A stretch of 64,000 bases of DNA from Microstegium vimineum (taxonomy: Eukaryota; Streptophyta; Magnoliopsida; Poales; Poaceae), in contig CM039128.1 in NCBI GenBank assembly GCA_022036555.1, positions 17,411,176 to 17,475,175 of the forward strand. The letters run 5' to 3'. Shown piece by piece: positions 42,968 to 54,563 of the stretch. The number at the start of each line of letters is the position of its first letter. Position 1 is the first letter of the stretch. Under the pieces are notes generated by a model. It was not told the DNA's origin. It did not search any database and worked only from the letters and a program-made list of their open reading frames with translations. The position numbers were made by a program, and so were the translations under genes.

Positions 42968-45900
42968 TGTAACACCCCTGGTGTTTAAAACTTAATTAAA
43001 ACTTGATCATGTCATCATATGCACTAAGCATCATTCACTTGTTTGAGAACCTTGCTAGGCATTAAACTAAAATGATTTTACTTGTTTGTGTTTTGCTCAA
43101 TTGTGTGAATGCTTGTCTTGTTTTCAAATTCAAATTTTTGAAATTCAATTCCAAACCCTAATTTCCAGAGGGGGTGGATCAAACCCTAAACATGGTTTTC
43201 AAAATCTAAAAGGAATTTGCATATGGTTGTTTAAGCAATGTTGTAGAGCTCTAATTCAATTGCAAAAGTGATGTTTGGAGTTTTTCAAGTTTTATTCAAT
43301 TTTCTTGAGTGATTGAAAAGGGGGTAATTCTTTTAAAAGAGGTTTCAAATTTCAAAAATGCATTTTTCATTCTATGCCGAATTTAAAAAAGTGCATATTG
43401 ACAAAGTTGTTGATCATGAAATTTTGAGCAACTTTGGTATTCAAAGTGTTTCGTGAAAACCCTTGGAAGCTTGAGCATTTTGCAAAATAGTCTCGGGAGC
43501 AGTTCAGTCATTTCGTTGAGCACCTACATGTCGAGCTCGTCCATGGCAGTGACACCTGGCCGGCCAGCTACTGACGCCACCGCGCGCCTCCTGGCTTCAA
43601 CGAGCATCGCATCATGTGCGTGGCAACGCCACGGTTCCATTGCCGTCTTCAAAATGGGATGTCGTGCTCCCCTTGCCTCTCTTTCCACGCCGCGCTCCGC
43701 TCTGCTCTGCTCCGACGAGCACTCCATCGACGTCGACGAGCTCGTCTAAGCTTTCCAGCCATTTCCAAGTCACCCGACCACCGCCAATGTCTTCGCACTG
43801 ACCTCGCGCACCTCTCGCGCAAGCTGGTTGAAGCAGTCGAGCTCTGGTTTTCTCGGCGCAACCCCTTCTTCTTCGGCTCCGGCGAGAGCGCCGCCACTCT
43901 GCTCCAGGAACGCCGTTGTCGCCGCTCGGTTCATCTCTCCACCGTCACGGTCTTCATCGCCAGCACTCTCTGCTTCATCTCCGACCACGATAGCGAGGGC
44001 TTCGTAACCGGGGTGAGCTCCTCGAACTCTCCGCGCGCTTGGTTGTTCTTGAATCGAGCCGCCGTGTTCTGTCCGCAAGCTCTGCCGCAGTTCATGGCTG
44101 TCGCGGCGGTGTGCTCGTCGGCAGGACGCGTTAGTCCATCTTTTTCTTGTCTGAGTCTTGGGCTAGCTTCGCCTAGTCGTCATGAGTCCAGTCGTGGTGT
44201 TGGTTGTTCAAGTGCGTGCGTGTTTTGACCGGCGCACGTCGAGCAGATCTCCGCCGTCCGCCTTGGCCATCGATGGGGTCCCTCTGTCGTCTTTTCATCT
44301 TGTTTCTGTGGTGCTCCGTGTGCGCGTTGTCGTCCTGAGTCTATTGCGGTGCTTGGTTGAGTCGGTTATGGCTTGTACTCGCCGGCGAGAGTGTTGCGAG
44401 GGATAGAATCGGTCATGCTGTACCTAGTTGGGTTCGAGGTGAGGCGTAGAGGCCAGCGCAGAAGTCGGTTGGGCGTTTGGTTCGCCGACGGCGACGCGCC
44501 ACCGTGTTCTTTCGTCACCAGCGCTGCTGCTATGCCTCTGTGTCGCTGACGAGCGGGACCCAGGCATCAGTGAAAGAAACGAAGGGTTTTCATATTTTCT
44601 TGTTTTGCATAGTAATATTTTTTTGTTATTTTTGTATATTTATTTCTGTGCATATTTAAATTCTGGAAAAATGTGAGTATGCTCTTTGTGCTGTAAAAAT
44701 ATATGCATGTTCAGTACATTTTTAATCCTATAAAAATGTTCAAAGTAATTGAAAAATGACTTTTTCATTATTTTCCATGCTCTGTGTATTGCTCCAAAAA
44801 TTATGAAAATTTTTGTGTAACCTTTTTACACTGTTACCTTGCTGTATTAAAAGTTTGGGAATTTTTGGATGAACTGTTACACTTGGATTTTTGTTTAATT
44901 AAGATTAAAATGATTAGAAACCCTAATGACTTAAGGATTTGGGTGGTTTTGAATTGTTTGATGCAAATGGTCATTGTCCAGTGACAAACACAGCATGGAC
45001 ATATTTTTTGCTAAGATGTTTGCTCAGTGCTTTTGGACATAATTATTAAAATAGGTATTCCTTTAATCTTGATTTAATCAAACTTGCATTATGTTTTAGT
45101 TTAAATTTCTTTCATGAAGGAAAGTTGTACTCAAGGTTGCTAATTTGTTTTGTTCACCTCTTAAGTGCATGATTGTGTATTGCAAAGCATCATGTCCATT
45201 ATTTCAAGCATCATCTAAGCATGTCATTATATCGTGTAGATATCTCGTTGTTTGGGTTGGATAATCCCTCTAGTGAAGGGACTTCTCTCTTGTTTAATCT
45301 GAGCCAGAGTTTGTGTATCCCTCCAACCAAAAAAAGCCCCAGTGCATTTAACCTTTCCTTGTATTTAAATATTTGCTTTAAATACACCTATTATTATTAT
45401 ATTGCATTGTCTTACTTTATTAAATTCCTACTTGATGCATAGCCTTTACCCTTGTTTTAATTGTATCCTCTACCTTGACACTTATTTAAAGATGCAAATT
45501 TTTGCTAAAATGCTTAGTATGCTTAGAACTTTGATAGTAGGTGATTTCCGGTCACCTACACATAGCGTATTGCTTCAGCAAATGGTTATGCTCTTTGAGA
45601 AAGGATATGTTGTTGGAAGTAATAATTGGGGACCGGGCGGACACGGTGTTTGAGAGCCATCAGTGGTGACTGGTGAGCGGGTTCTTTCCGCCTGTGTCAG
45701 TAGGAACCGTCCGTTGATGAATGACTAGGGTTGTGACTTTGGAGTACTTATCACATACTTCAGGAAGCCAAACTCTGGCTATTCCAGTCTTAAGAACGGT
45801 TAATCCGCACTGGGAGTGGAGAGATGGCGAGAGTAGTGTGTACCCTCCAAGTTCGAGGAACTGGATGGAGGCGTACTGTGCTCTCTCGGGTAGCGGAACC

Positions 45901-46746
45901 CCGGTCTTGGCTGGAGGATCCAGGGAAAGGTAGTCATATGCGTGATTTTGGGGTTGTATATGGCATGTGATAGGGAAGCCCCAACTGAGTTTAAACCGGT
46001 TCGAATCATCTTGTTCCTCGGATATGGAAACATAACCCTATTTTCTTCATCGTAGTTAATGAAACTTAAACTGGATACTTGATGGTTTCCTTTCATTGAT
46101 GGTTTATTACCTTGTTACCGATCATAAATCTAGATCGGTACTTGAGTAATCTTATGAACGAATTAAATGAATTTCAATTCCTTTTATAAATGCTCATTTA
46201 TGCAAAATACTTGATTCTTGTAAACCACACCTTGAATCCTATGACTTGCATACCTTTTGTCCATAAATATTTTCTTTTGTCGGATATGTCTTGTTGAGTA
46301 CTCCCGTACTCAGGGTTTGTTAATTCCTGTTGGAGATGAGGGCCACGGCCCGGTCTATGTAGCCTCGTGCTGCATGACCATGGTGACTGTGGTTGAAGAT
46401 GAAGAATAAACTGTCTTTGCTTGACTCTTAGGCAAGAGTACCTCGGTTGTTTGTTTTTACGCTATCAACAGCTTGATGTAATAAGTTTGTATGACACTAT
46501 GCTATGTTTCAAAACCTATGGTTTGTAATATAACTTAAATTTTTGCTACTTTGATGTAAATTAAATTATTGTATTACTTTTGCAATGTTTGTGATGAGGA
46601 TGATCCTGCTCGGAAAGAGGTCGATGACCCGCTGCAAAGTGGCGACACCTGACGGATTGATTAAGACTTGGATCATTTGTCTTGGATTAAGTCGGGTGGA
46701 CTATTAATCCTGGCAACTGGGCCCTATCTTAAGAGGTTCTATCACA
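42968..46746 (+). repeat. 3' LTR of element D (about 3.8 kb)
   Basis: It runs from TGTAACACCCCTGG to about GGTTCTATCACA; the right end is inferred from the TG...CA rule because the partner LTR is off-window. Most of it is AT-rich. The stretch 43520-44570 is GC- and CpG-rich with overlapping frames on both strands. Those frames (for example 43614-44228) have skewed, low-complexity composition and no motif, so I do not call genes. The stretch 44580-46740 shows nothing but AT-rich LTR sequence. Confidence 0.7.
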
Positions 46747-46834
46747 ACCTAAAGAATGAACAGGCCTAGGTACCAATGACGCAAGCCCCAAGTATCTTGT
46801 CCGAGAAGGAAGACGAACGAAGGCTGGCGGCGCC
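46747..46834. other. 88-bp gap between elements D and G
   Basis: It belongs to neither LTR by eye. It may be host or older-element sequence that received both insertions. GCGCC (46830-46834) would be one half of a G target duplication; the other half is not in the window. Confidence 0.4.
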
Positions 46835-47332
46835 TATCGACGAAATATGCGTCGCAGTCTACCTAGGGGGTACCCCACGGTAGTATATTGTAGGCGAAGG
46901 TGTGGCGACGACGATCAAGCGTAACATAGAGAGCGTAGACACGACGATTTAGATAGGTTCGGCCCGGCAAATCGCCGTAATACCCTACGTCCTGTGTTCT
47001 GGTGGCTAGATTGATATGAGTATTAGGTTACAAGATCCATAGATGAGATCTAGGGGATCATATGAGAGATGTTTTGGAGGGGGTCCCTACTCGCCTTATA
47101 TAGCCGGGGAGCACGGTTACAGTTTCCATATCCTAACAGATTACGATCGGTCCCTTTAGGTAAGGGATCCGAGTCTATCTACCAGGATCCTTCTTGGCGA
47201 GCAAGGCTTCTTCAGAGTCCTTGGCGAGCACGACGGGCTGGTCGCGTGCCGCAAGGCCTCGTGGACTGGGCCATCTCATGGTCGGCGGGCCCATATGGTC
47301 CCTAGGGATATGCCGAGGTAATATCCCCAACA
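46835..47332 (-). repeat. 3' LTR of element G (498 bp)
   Basis: It is homologous base for base to the E LTRs; the plus strand reads TATCGACGAAATATG...ATATCCCCAACA. The following minus-strand GTGCTCGGGGACT (47333-47345) is the polypurine tract. Confidence 0.93.
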
Positions 47333-47606
47333 AGTCCCCGAGCACGTTATATTTTATGGGCGAGTTCGCAACATCATTCTTGGAGGTGTACATCTTGTCG
47401 CCATCGCATGAAGTCGTCGTTGCAGGGTCCCGACCAGGCTGGCTGGTCGGAGCACTGCATGGAGAAGCCTCCCGACCAGGTCGAGCTGGTCAAGAGCGTT
47501 GTAGCTTGATGTGCGAACAGGTCTCCTTCGATGGATGTTGCAGCTACTCGTCAGGAGGATGTGATATGCCGAAGAAGAAAAAACTTTTTGAACGGCTTGT
47601 TCCCTG

Positions 47607-47710
47607 GTGAAGTGTACCCACTTAGGCTCTGCAAAAAGACAATAGGGGAGAGCAGAGCTTTGTCGAGAAGAAAATAAGTACATACACCGCAAGGTGAAGT
47701 GTACCCACTT
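47607..47710. repeat. Paired near-palindrome in element G
   Basis: GTGAAGTGTACCCACTT at 47607-47623 and 47694-47710, 87 bp apart as in E. Confidence 0.75.
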
Positions 47711-48110
47711 AGTCCCCGAGCTTGGTAGTAGGTGAAATATGCACATGGTGCCAAGCTTTATAATAAAGATAAGGGATATATAAATAAGCATTAGTAATGA
47801 GTAAAGCATGAGTTTTGTAAAAGACGACTCTGAATACCCACAGTCCCCGAGCCTGATGTAAGAGGCTCTTGTATTAGGCTTATAAAAGAAAGACTGAAAT
47901 ATAAGTTAGATTAAAACGACTACGAATACCCGTAGTCCCCGAGCCTGATGTAAGAGGTTGTGAGACTCTTGCATCAGGATCCCATTGCTTTATTCGCAAT
48001 CCTCGGGTTGCATTCCCCGAGCCTTGCTCGATGTAGTACTGGACGGAGTCCCCGAGCCTGGTCGAGTCTGCGAGCAAGTGGCTGAGTCATCATTTTACGG
48101 TCGGCGAAGA
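47711..48110. repeat. Subterminal GTCCCCGAG repeats of element G
   Basis: GTCCCCGAG or close variants occur near 47711, 47844, 47935, 48015 and 48049 with the same linking blocks as in E. No gene is present. Confidence 0.7.
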
Positions 48111-48329
48111 CTCTGAGTGCCACTGTAGCAGAGGTTCTGCAGGACTTGCCAACTAGTGTTCTGTAGCTGTGTTATTGTTCCTGCCAAAAAAGGAATCACA
48201 ACGAAATGGTATGCCCAGTCCTCGGGACTGTGGTGTTAGTGGTATTTAGGAATTCTTTTTCCGTGACTTGTGGAGGTTAATTGAAAATAAACACAAAAAT
48301 GGAAAGATAAATAGAAAAGGACGTTCGTG

Positions 48330-48460
48330 GGCTCAATTAACCGCACAGTAAGCGGCCCAAGTCACGGCGCAGAGAGGGTGTCGTCGTGACAGTTCTGTAT
48401 TTGGACATTGCGGTTTCCCAAAAATCCTGGGACACCAAGGGGAGCGCCGCTTGGTATAAA
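48330..48460 (+). promoter_or_regulatory. Antisense promoter block of element G
   Basis: AAGCGGCCCAAGTCAC, TTTCCCAAAAATCCTGGG (about 48414-48431) and TATAAAGG (48455-48462) are arranged as in E. Homology fades soon after the TATA box, where the captured gene begins. Confidence 0.7.
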
Positions 48461-48590
48461 GGGGGAAGTTGGCGGTGGCGGCGGTTTCCACATTTTTACC
48501 CCGTGTGAAAGTGCTTGTGTTCATCAATCTTCTTCCATCTGTTCTCCTGCTTCTCTCGCTCGCCATTGCAAACCCTAGCCCGTTTTCGCC

Positions 48591-48604
48591 ATGGTTTGTT
48601 GATG
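48591..48604 (+). promoter_or_regulatory. Three-codon upstream ORF overlapping the main start in G
   Basis: ATGGTTTGTTGATGG encodes M-V-C-stop; the TGA overlaps the main ATG (48602) as TGATG. Such an overlap can permit reinitiation. This is direct sequence reading; the effect is inferred. Confidence 0.5.
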
Positions 48605-51590
48605 GCGCCTAGGAAAAAACCCAGTACCCGTTCGTCGGTGAAGAAAACAGGAAAATCTTCGGCGAGGATGGAGGACGTGCTGCCAGATTGGGCCGAGGAG
48701 TGGACCAAGTGTACCCTAGAGGAGAAATATATCCATCTTCTTGTCACTGCTGGTATCCTTCAGGACCGAACTATTGTCGAATGGAGGTCAGCGACCGGGG
48801 AGGAGTTTCCGACACCTAATACCGGTGAGCTCGTCGTTTTTGAACCTTTCTTCTGGCGTGGCTTCAGGGTCCCTGTCCACCCCTTTCTGCGGGGTCTCTT
48901 AGATTTCTACCAGATTTCGATATGCAATCTCCACCCCAATTCTGTGCTGCATATCGCGGTTTTTGTGCATTTCTGCGAGACGTATTTGGGGATTGAACCT
49001 CATTTCGACTTATTCCGCTACTTCTTTCTTTTCAAACCGAATGGGACTGTCGTGTCCCAGGTCGTGAGTTTGGTTTATCTTCAGCTTCGAGAGGGTATGA
49101 TGGACATATATCTCGCCCCTCCTTTGCCTTCCAAGGTGGCAGAGTACAAATCCCGTTGGTTCTATATCCCCCAGGAGAAACCGTATGCGCGCGATGACCC
49201 GTCGGAGATTCCTGTATCACAGCCTAACTGGTCGAGCAATCCATTGTTAGCGTCAATGGGACAGGTGCGGGAGCTGCTTGCGTTGATGGATCGTTCATCG
49301 CTTGATGGAGTTTCAGTTGGCTGGAACTTAATTATGAGACGTTGTCACCCCTGCAAGGATAGGATTCACCCTGCATACCTATATGCCGGTCGATGCGACC
49401 CCACCCGGGAGACCTCGGACAGGACGGAGCCGGAAGAGGGCCATGATCGACTTTCTATGATTTTTGATCTTGGCATCCCGTATCCGAAGACTCCGAGGGA
49501 AGCGTTCCGTGTGGGGTACCCGTGCCAGCGGTGCGTACTTACATTGCTTGCTATCAACCTTTTTATTTCTTGTGTTCTTGTTTGCTTATTGATGTAGCTG
49601 TCCCAGTTTCATGGTCAGGATCGCGCTGTTTTCTTCTCTGGAGTTCTATCCTGGGAGTGGCATGCGGGTGTTGACCGTTTGTTGAGGCGAGTGACCTGAT
49701 CTCCAGAGGTGGATGGTCGTGGTTCTTCCCGGCGGAGGGGAGCCCCCGAGCCTCTTGTTGGAAGGCGCCGGTTACACGATGATCCGTTGGGGAAACGCCC
49801 GGCCGACCTACCTCAGAAGAAATCAAAACCGTCAGTTAGTACCGGTGGCAAATTTGTTATTCAAGAAGGCGTCGCTCAGGCGCCACCCTCGCTTTCTGAC
49901 AGGACCGACGAGTGGTCGGACGGGGAGGATGATGTTTCCGCAGTGGATCTGGGTGGTTGTGGAGGTTCTTCATCGAGCACCCAGGTGCCGCTGGTCGAGG
50001 CGTCGTCGGTTCCCTTGCCTACGTCAGCAGGTGCCGGTGGCGGTGTATTGCGCGAAGATACCGTTCCGGCACCGGGGCGTCCGCCGATGGATGTGCCGGG
50101 AGATTCTACCGGGAAGCTTCTAGCCCGCAGATTTGTGAAGGTGCGCCGGACGTCAGACTTGTAAGTACTCCATCCTTGCTTTACTTGAGTCTTCAGTGGT
50201 TTCATCTACTTGCTTATGGTGTGCTTCTTGGCAGGGCACCAAGCGTCGAGGACCCGACTGGCCCTTATGGTGATATGCTGGGGGCTGCCGGTCATTCGCA
50301 TGGCGTTCCTCTTCCGCAGGGTGCGATGCTTCGGCGCCCATAGATTCGGAGTGTCAGGAGAACCTTGATGTTGTGGGTGTTCCGGTTGGTGATCCTTCGG
50401 GCGGTGGGCTGCTGTTTGCGGAGAGTCTACAGGCGGTTGTTCCAGAGACCAGTTCTTTTGCGTTTTCGGGGTCGGGTCAAAGGCCGGTGAAGCAGAAGAG
50501 AGTGGCGGTGTTGTTGGGGAAGCCAGAGTCGGTGGAGGAGATTCTGCGCACGGAGGATGTCCTGAGGCCGACGCCGGTTCAGACCTTTCGTCATGACGGC
50601 GAGAATTTCGTTGTGGTTGAAGACGATGAAACTAAGGCAGGGGCAGCGGTCTTCTTTAGTGACGTGAACAATCTTCTTGGACGGGTCAAGGTGACTACTG
50701 TGCTCTCTATTTTTTTGGGTTTGGCCTTGCTGCCATGTCTTCTTTTACTGACCCATTGTCGCGTGATCGCAGGGGTTTTTCAGGGCCGAAAGGGAGCGGA
50801 AGGCAACGACCGACCAGCTTGCGAAATTGGTTGCTGAGAACGAGCATCTACGTGGTGAATTCGCTCGTGTCGAGGGCCAGTTTGCGGGGCTGGAGGATAG
50901 CTTGGAGGCGGCACATCAGTGCTCGCAGGCTTTGGAGGTCGTAGTCTGGGAGTCGGAGCATGAAAATACAGAGCTTCAGTATCGTGTTGGGAAGGTTGAC
51001 GAGCTGTCCGCTCATAAGTCTTTGTCATTCATTGGTTTAATGACTTGTCGTTGTTGCCATGTGGTGACCAGTTCTTCGTTTTAGAGTTGGTTGGTGCTTG
51101 CGAGGCGACACATCTTGCTGAGGAAAAAGTTGCCGCTGTAGAACAGGAGATTTCCAAAATCCGGGCAATGCACAAAGGTAGTGTTTTCTTACCCTCCATT
51201 TGGTTTGTACGGACGCCTCATCCGGTGTCTACTGTGTTCCCAGTTTATTGAGGGCGCGTACAACTTCAATTTGCAGAGCTGCAGGCAAGGGAAGATGCCT
51301 ACTATGATGGCTTCTGGACGTTGGCGTGGAAGATCACTCCTGTGGTGGAGTGTGTTGACGGCCAGGCCTTAATCCTTGAGCGTGCTGAATGAGCATCCGT
51401 GGATGGTGTGCTGATGAAGGCGCATGGCCTGTGGGTCAGGCTATGATCTTTTACGACGTTGGCGGCACAAAATGTGGCTGCTCATGGCCTGGCAATGTTG
51501 CAGTTGCACTACCCGAGGGTTGACATTGGCCGGGTGGCGACTGGGTTTGCGTCGGGTACATCTGACGAGGAGGCTGACCGTTGTTGATGG
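48602..51590 (+). pseudogene. Antisense PF04195-like (putative gypsy-type) gene, multi-exon, decayed
   Basis: Exon 1 (48602-49534, from MAPRKKPSTRSS) has the PF04195-type core: LVVFEPFFWRGFRVPVHPFL, then LHIAVFVHFCETYLGIEPHF and LFRYFFLFKPNGTVVSQ. GT-AG introns in matching phase can be read at 49535-49597 and 50161-50234. Exon 2 includes FHGQDRAVFFSGVLSWEWHA, then a premature TGA near 49698 and a Ser/Gly/Asp-rich linker. Later exons give a coiled-coil region (AKLVAENEHLRGEFARVEGQ, about 50795-51000) and a C-terminal domain near 51270-51400 (AYYDGFWTLAWKITPVVECV). A TAG near 50340 suggests a frameshift. Proteins of this type are common in grass genomes and tied to Ty3/gypsy elements; the biochemical role is unknown. 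The identification rests on recall of the family pattern. Confidence 0.72.
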
Positions 51591-51612
51591 TCGTTAAGTA
51601 TCAATTTCTATA

Positions 51613-53091
51613 TGTCAACAAGAGATAAAAAAGGACTTGATTGAATCACCACCATAGACTTAGGGGGTCCAACTGAAAAAATTCCACATGTTTTGGTGAG
51701 TTTATGTTTTTACAGGGAGTTATCAGGAAAAGAGCAAAGGAAGGTCCACATGTCATGTTTACATAGAGAGAAAGGACCTCCGCACAAGAAAATAATACTC
51801 AGGAAAGCTCTAGAAGCAACTGGACCAAGCCGGAGGCAGATAGGGCCCACACCCAGGGCGCCCGCCCTAGGGTTTGGGGAGGCCACCCTACCCTGGTGGC
51901 CAATCACCTTCCACTTCGAGGATTATACCTAACCGCCTTTGAGGATGAATCTAAACCACTCGATTAAGGTCGGTTTGATCCGACGGTCCACGTTCATTTG
52001 AGGGGGCTATATAAGCAAGGCCCTGCCACCCCTGAGGAGGAAGAGAAATCATTATTAGAGGAAGCCATCAAAGCTAGGGTTTCATATCCCTATCTCCACC
52101 AGAGAATTAGAATAGCTACTCCCAATTCCTTCAAGTTCTATAGGATTGATTAGATAGATCTAGAGAAGTAGAGCATCGCGCTCTGGATTTGGATCATCGT
52201 CATAAAGATCGGTATTATCTTGTATCTTTCTCTACGACTTTATTCTTAATATCATTATGTTTCTATTTATTATGTTCTTAGTTTGTTCTAGTTCTATACT
52301 TGATATAGTTATGATTGATAATGAGTTTATGTATGAGTTTGCAAAGCGCTTAGTTCTTCCCTCGAGGGAGTTAGGTGGTAGATCACATGTAAGCATGGTG
52401 CTTAGATGCTATTTATCTGCAAATGTATCCTATTGGCCGGGTCGCGTGGTAGTTCGTGGAAGTGACAGTTCCATTGATTCTTATATAGTCCATCCCCCGT
52501 TGGTAGGACATGCAAAATTGGTATTGCGGAGTAAGTCTTGTTATATCCTGGTTTTCTTTAGCGATGTTCCTTATACATAGATGAAGAGTCCTTTATTGCT
52601 ATTTATGATTGTATATGTGCTAGAGTAGATTATGACTTAATAGATTAGAATACACTTAGAAGTTATTCTCTTACTAGTCTGACGTCACCTTACATTTATA
52701 TGGAGTAGTCTATCTCTAAACTCTGTGTTATTTATCTTTGAGCTTACACTTCAATATCATTATTATTATTATGGCTTACCCCCTGCCGAAGCAAGTGACT
52801 GTGTGACTAAGTTTCTAATAAGTAATCATGCTCTGCAAGTCCATCTCTAGTCTTAAACCCTTGTTAGTTCATGCCACCAATGTTTTCTTTTCCTTTAGCA
52901 AAATTATAAATAAACGATACCTGGAATTACTTCCTGGTGAAGTGCTACAATTGGTATTTTATCTGTGCGCTTGCGGATAGAATATATATATTTTCTAAAG
53001 AGCCTTTACATTCATAAATACCACCGCACATTTCTAGCACCATGTTGGGGATGACAACCCAAATTCAAAGTAGTGTTAAGAAATGTCAACA
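51613..53091 (+). repeat. 5' LTR of element H (about 1.48 kb)
   Basis: The right end (AAATGTCAACA) is fixed by the 8-nt spacing to the primer binding site, identical to B. The left end at TGTCAACAAG is inferred from the change of sequence and could be off by some bases. No gene is present; frames at 51693-51932 and 52257-52580 lack motifs. Confidence 0.65.
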
Positions 53092-53099
53092 AGCATTTC

Positions 53100-53117
53100 T
53101 GGCTCCGTTGCCGGGGA
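53100..53117 (+). other. Primer binding site of element H (tRNA-Asp type)
   Basis: TGGCTCCGTTGCCGGGGA, two bases from the B site and one from the plant tRNA-Asp complement. Confidence 0.83.
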
Positions 53118-53365
53118 CATAAAACATTGGTACACATAGAATATAGATTTATATTAGAATTCAACTATGGAGAAAAATTGCATGAACAACTACTTAATGA
53201 GGAATCATAACAAGACACCTCTGCTTTGGCAGGATCACCCCTGTTGTTTTCTATGTCTATATTTTTATACAGGGTATTACAGGATTGACTTTGATACATT
53301 CAACTCTTCATCATTAGAATCAAAGCAATCAAGAAAGAAGAAGCTAGTCACCAATTTCTGAAGCT

Positions 53366-54560
53366 ATGGCACAAAAGACCCTGCGAGAATTCTCTGCTCC
53401 AAGCATTGAGAATATTCGCAATGATCCGGTATTTGAGGCAGAAGAAGTAGAAGAAGAATTTGAATTTGAGCTCAAGCCAAGCCTCATCAATATGGTGCAA
53501 GCTACACAATTCAGTTGAAAGGCACATGAAGATGCCAGTGCACATTTGCATAATTTCTTAGAGATCGGAAGCACAATCATCATCAACGGATACACCCAAA
53601 ACATCATACTACTTCGCCTCTTTCCATTCTCACTTGTGGGAAGAGCGAGGAAATGGTTCTACACCAACAAGGAAGATATCAACACTTGGGAAAACCGTTC
53701 AAATGCCTTTCTGGCAAAGTTCTTCCCTATAGGCAAAACCAATGCCTTAAGAGGAAGGATTGCCAATTTTCAACAACAGAAATTAGGTACCATTCTAGAA
53801 GCATGAGAGCGTTTTCAAGGATACCTATCAGATTGTCCTCATCATGGAATGGAAAGATGGTTACTCATGTAGACCCTTTACCATGGAGGCTCGTGAGTGC
53901 CTAGATGCATCTGCTGGAGGATCATTTTTGGAACTTACACTTGGAAAAGCAAAGATACTTATAGACAAGATAGTAGAAAACCAAAGCTGGTCCCAAGATA
54001 AAGTTCAACATTGTCACCAAACAGAAGAAATACCCGAGGAAGTAAATGCACTATCAACCAAGATGGATGATTTACTCCATTGGCTTGACCAGAGGGCCAG
54101 ATATAAAGAAGATTGAAGGGCCATTGAAACGACATACAAATGCCCACATCAACCCACTCCAAGTCAACCCAATAGCAAAGGTATGAATTCAGGTAATACT
54201 TCAAACCAAACTACTTTGAGGAATTTAATTGCGCAACAAACTAAAATCAATTCAAATCTTGAGCAAAGGCTAGATACAAATGAATCATCTTTAAAAGATA
54301 TACACAATAAAATGGATTTTCTAGTATCTGCTTTTGATGAACATAATATTCTTAATAAAAAGGTAGAGCTTAAGTTAGCAAACCTAGCTGCTGTTTTTCC
54401 TGTTGCCACTAACATTGAGCAGGTAAAGAATATAACTACTAGAGGAGGGAAATCCACCAGAGATCCCCCTCACCCAAGAGGAACAAGGAGAGCACCGACA
54501 TTACCAGTAGTAGTAGAAGAAGAGAATCCCAATGATGCAGAAGAATTGCTACAAGCATGA
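53366..54560 (+). pseudogene. Gag of element H, broken
   Basis: From ATG 53366 (MAQKTLREFSAPSIENIRND) an in-frame TGA breaks the frame near 53517. The core follows: LLRLFPFSLVGRARKWFYTN and NAFLAKFFPIGKTNALRGRI (53546-53806). A second TGA ends it at 53806, and a frameshift leads to 53844-54116 (DASAGGSFLELTLGKAKILI). The frame 54183-54560 holds the C-terminal heptad-like region (QQTKINSNLEQRLDTNESSL). It aligns with B gag throughout. No zinc knuckle is evident in the H frames, unlike B. Confidence 0.78.
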
Positions 54561-54563
54561 AAT

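Larger units (their letters stand above)
18506..46746 (+). mobile_element. Element D: old chromovirus (Tekay-like), split in three
   Basis: Segments 18506-22036, 29045-30535 and 42876-46746 are parts of one plus-strand Ty3/gypsy element. They hold leader, gag, protease, RT-RNase H, integrase with degenerate chromodomain, polypurine tract and a long 3' LTR. Removing E (with one AACCC copy) reconnects RNase H to integrase, and removing F (with one GAGAA copy) reconnects the integrase tail to the polypurine tract. The 5' LTR is beyond element C, off-window. Many in-frame TAG and other stops show that it is old. The Tekay-like call rests on the chromodomain-type tail, the TGTAACACCCC LTR start and the LTR length. 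Confidence 0.85.
46835..51612 (-). mobile_element. Element G: Tat-type element with antisense PF04195-like gene, 3' part
   Basis: The 3' LTR (46835-47332), polypurine tract (47333-47345), paired palindrome, subterminal repeats and antisense promoter block match E closely. After the promoter the gene is a different one from that in E and C. The sequence changes at about 51613, where element H begins, so gag-pro and the 5' LTR would lie beyond H, off-window. Confidence 0.8.

Noticed and set aside
43453..44406. Overlapping long frames in the D LTR on both strands
   Set aside because: They result from the GC-rich island; composition is low in complexity and no domain is recognised. Kept as a finding about the island only.
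45173..45653. Short frames in the AT-rich part of the D LTR
   Set aside because: AT-driven frames without motifs or gene signals.
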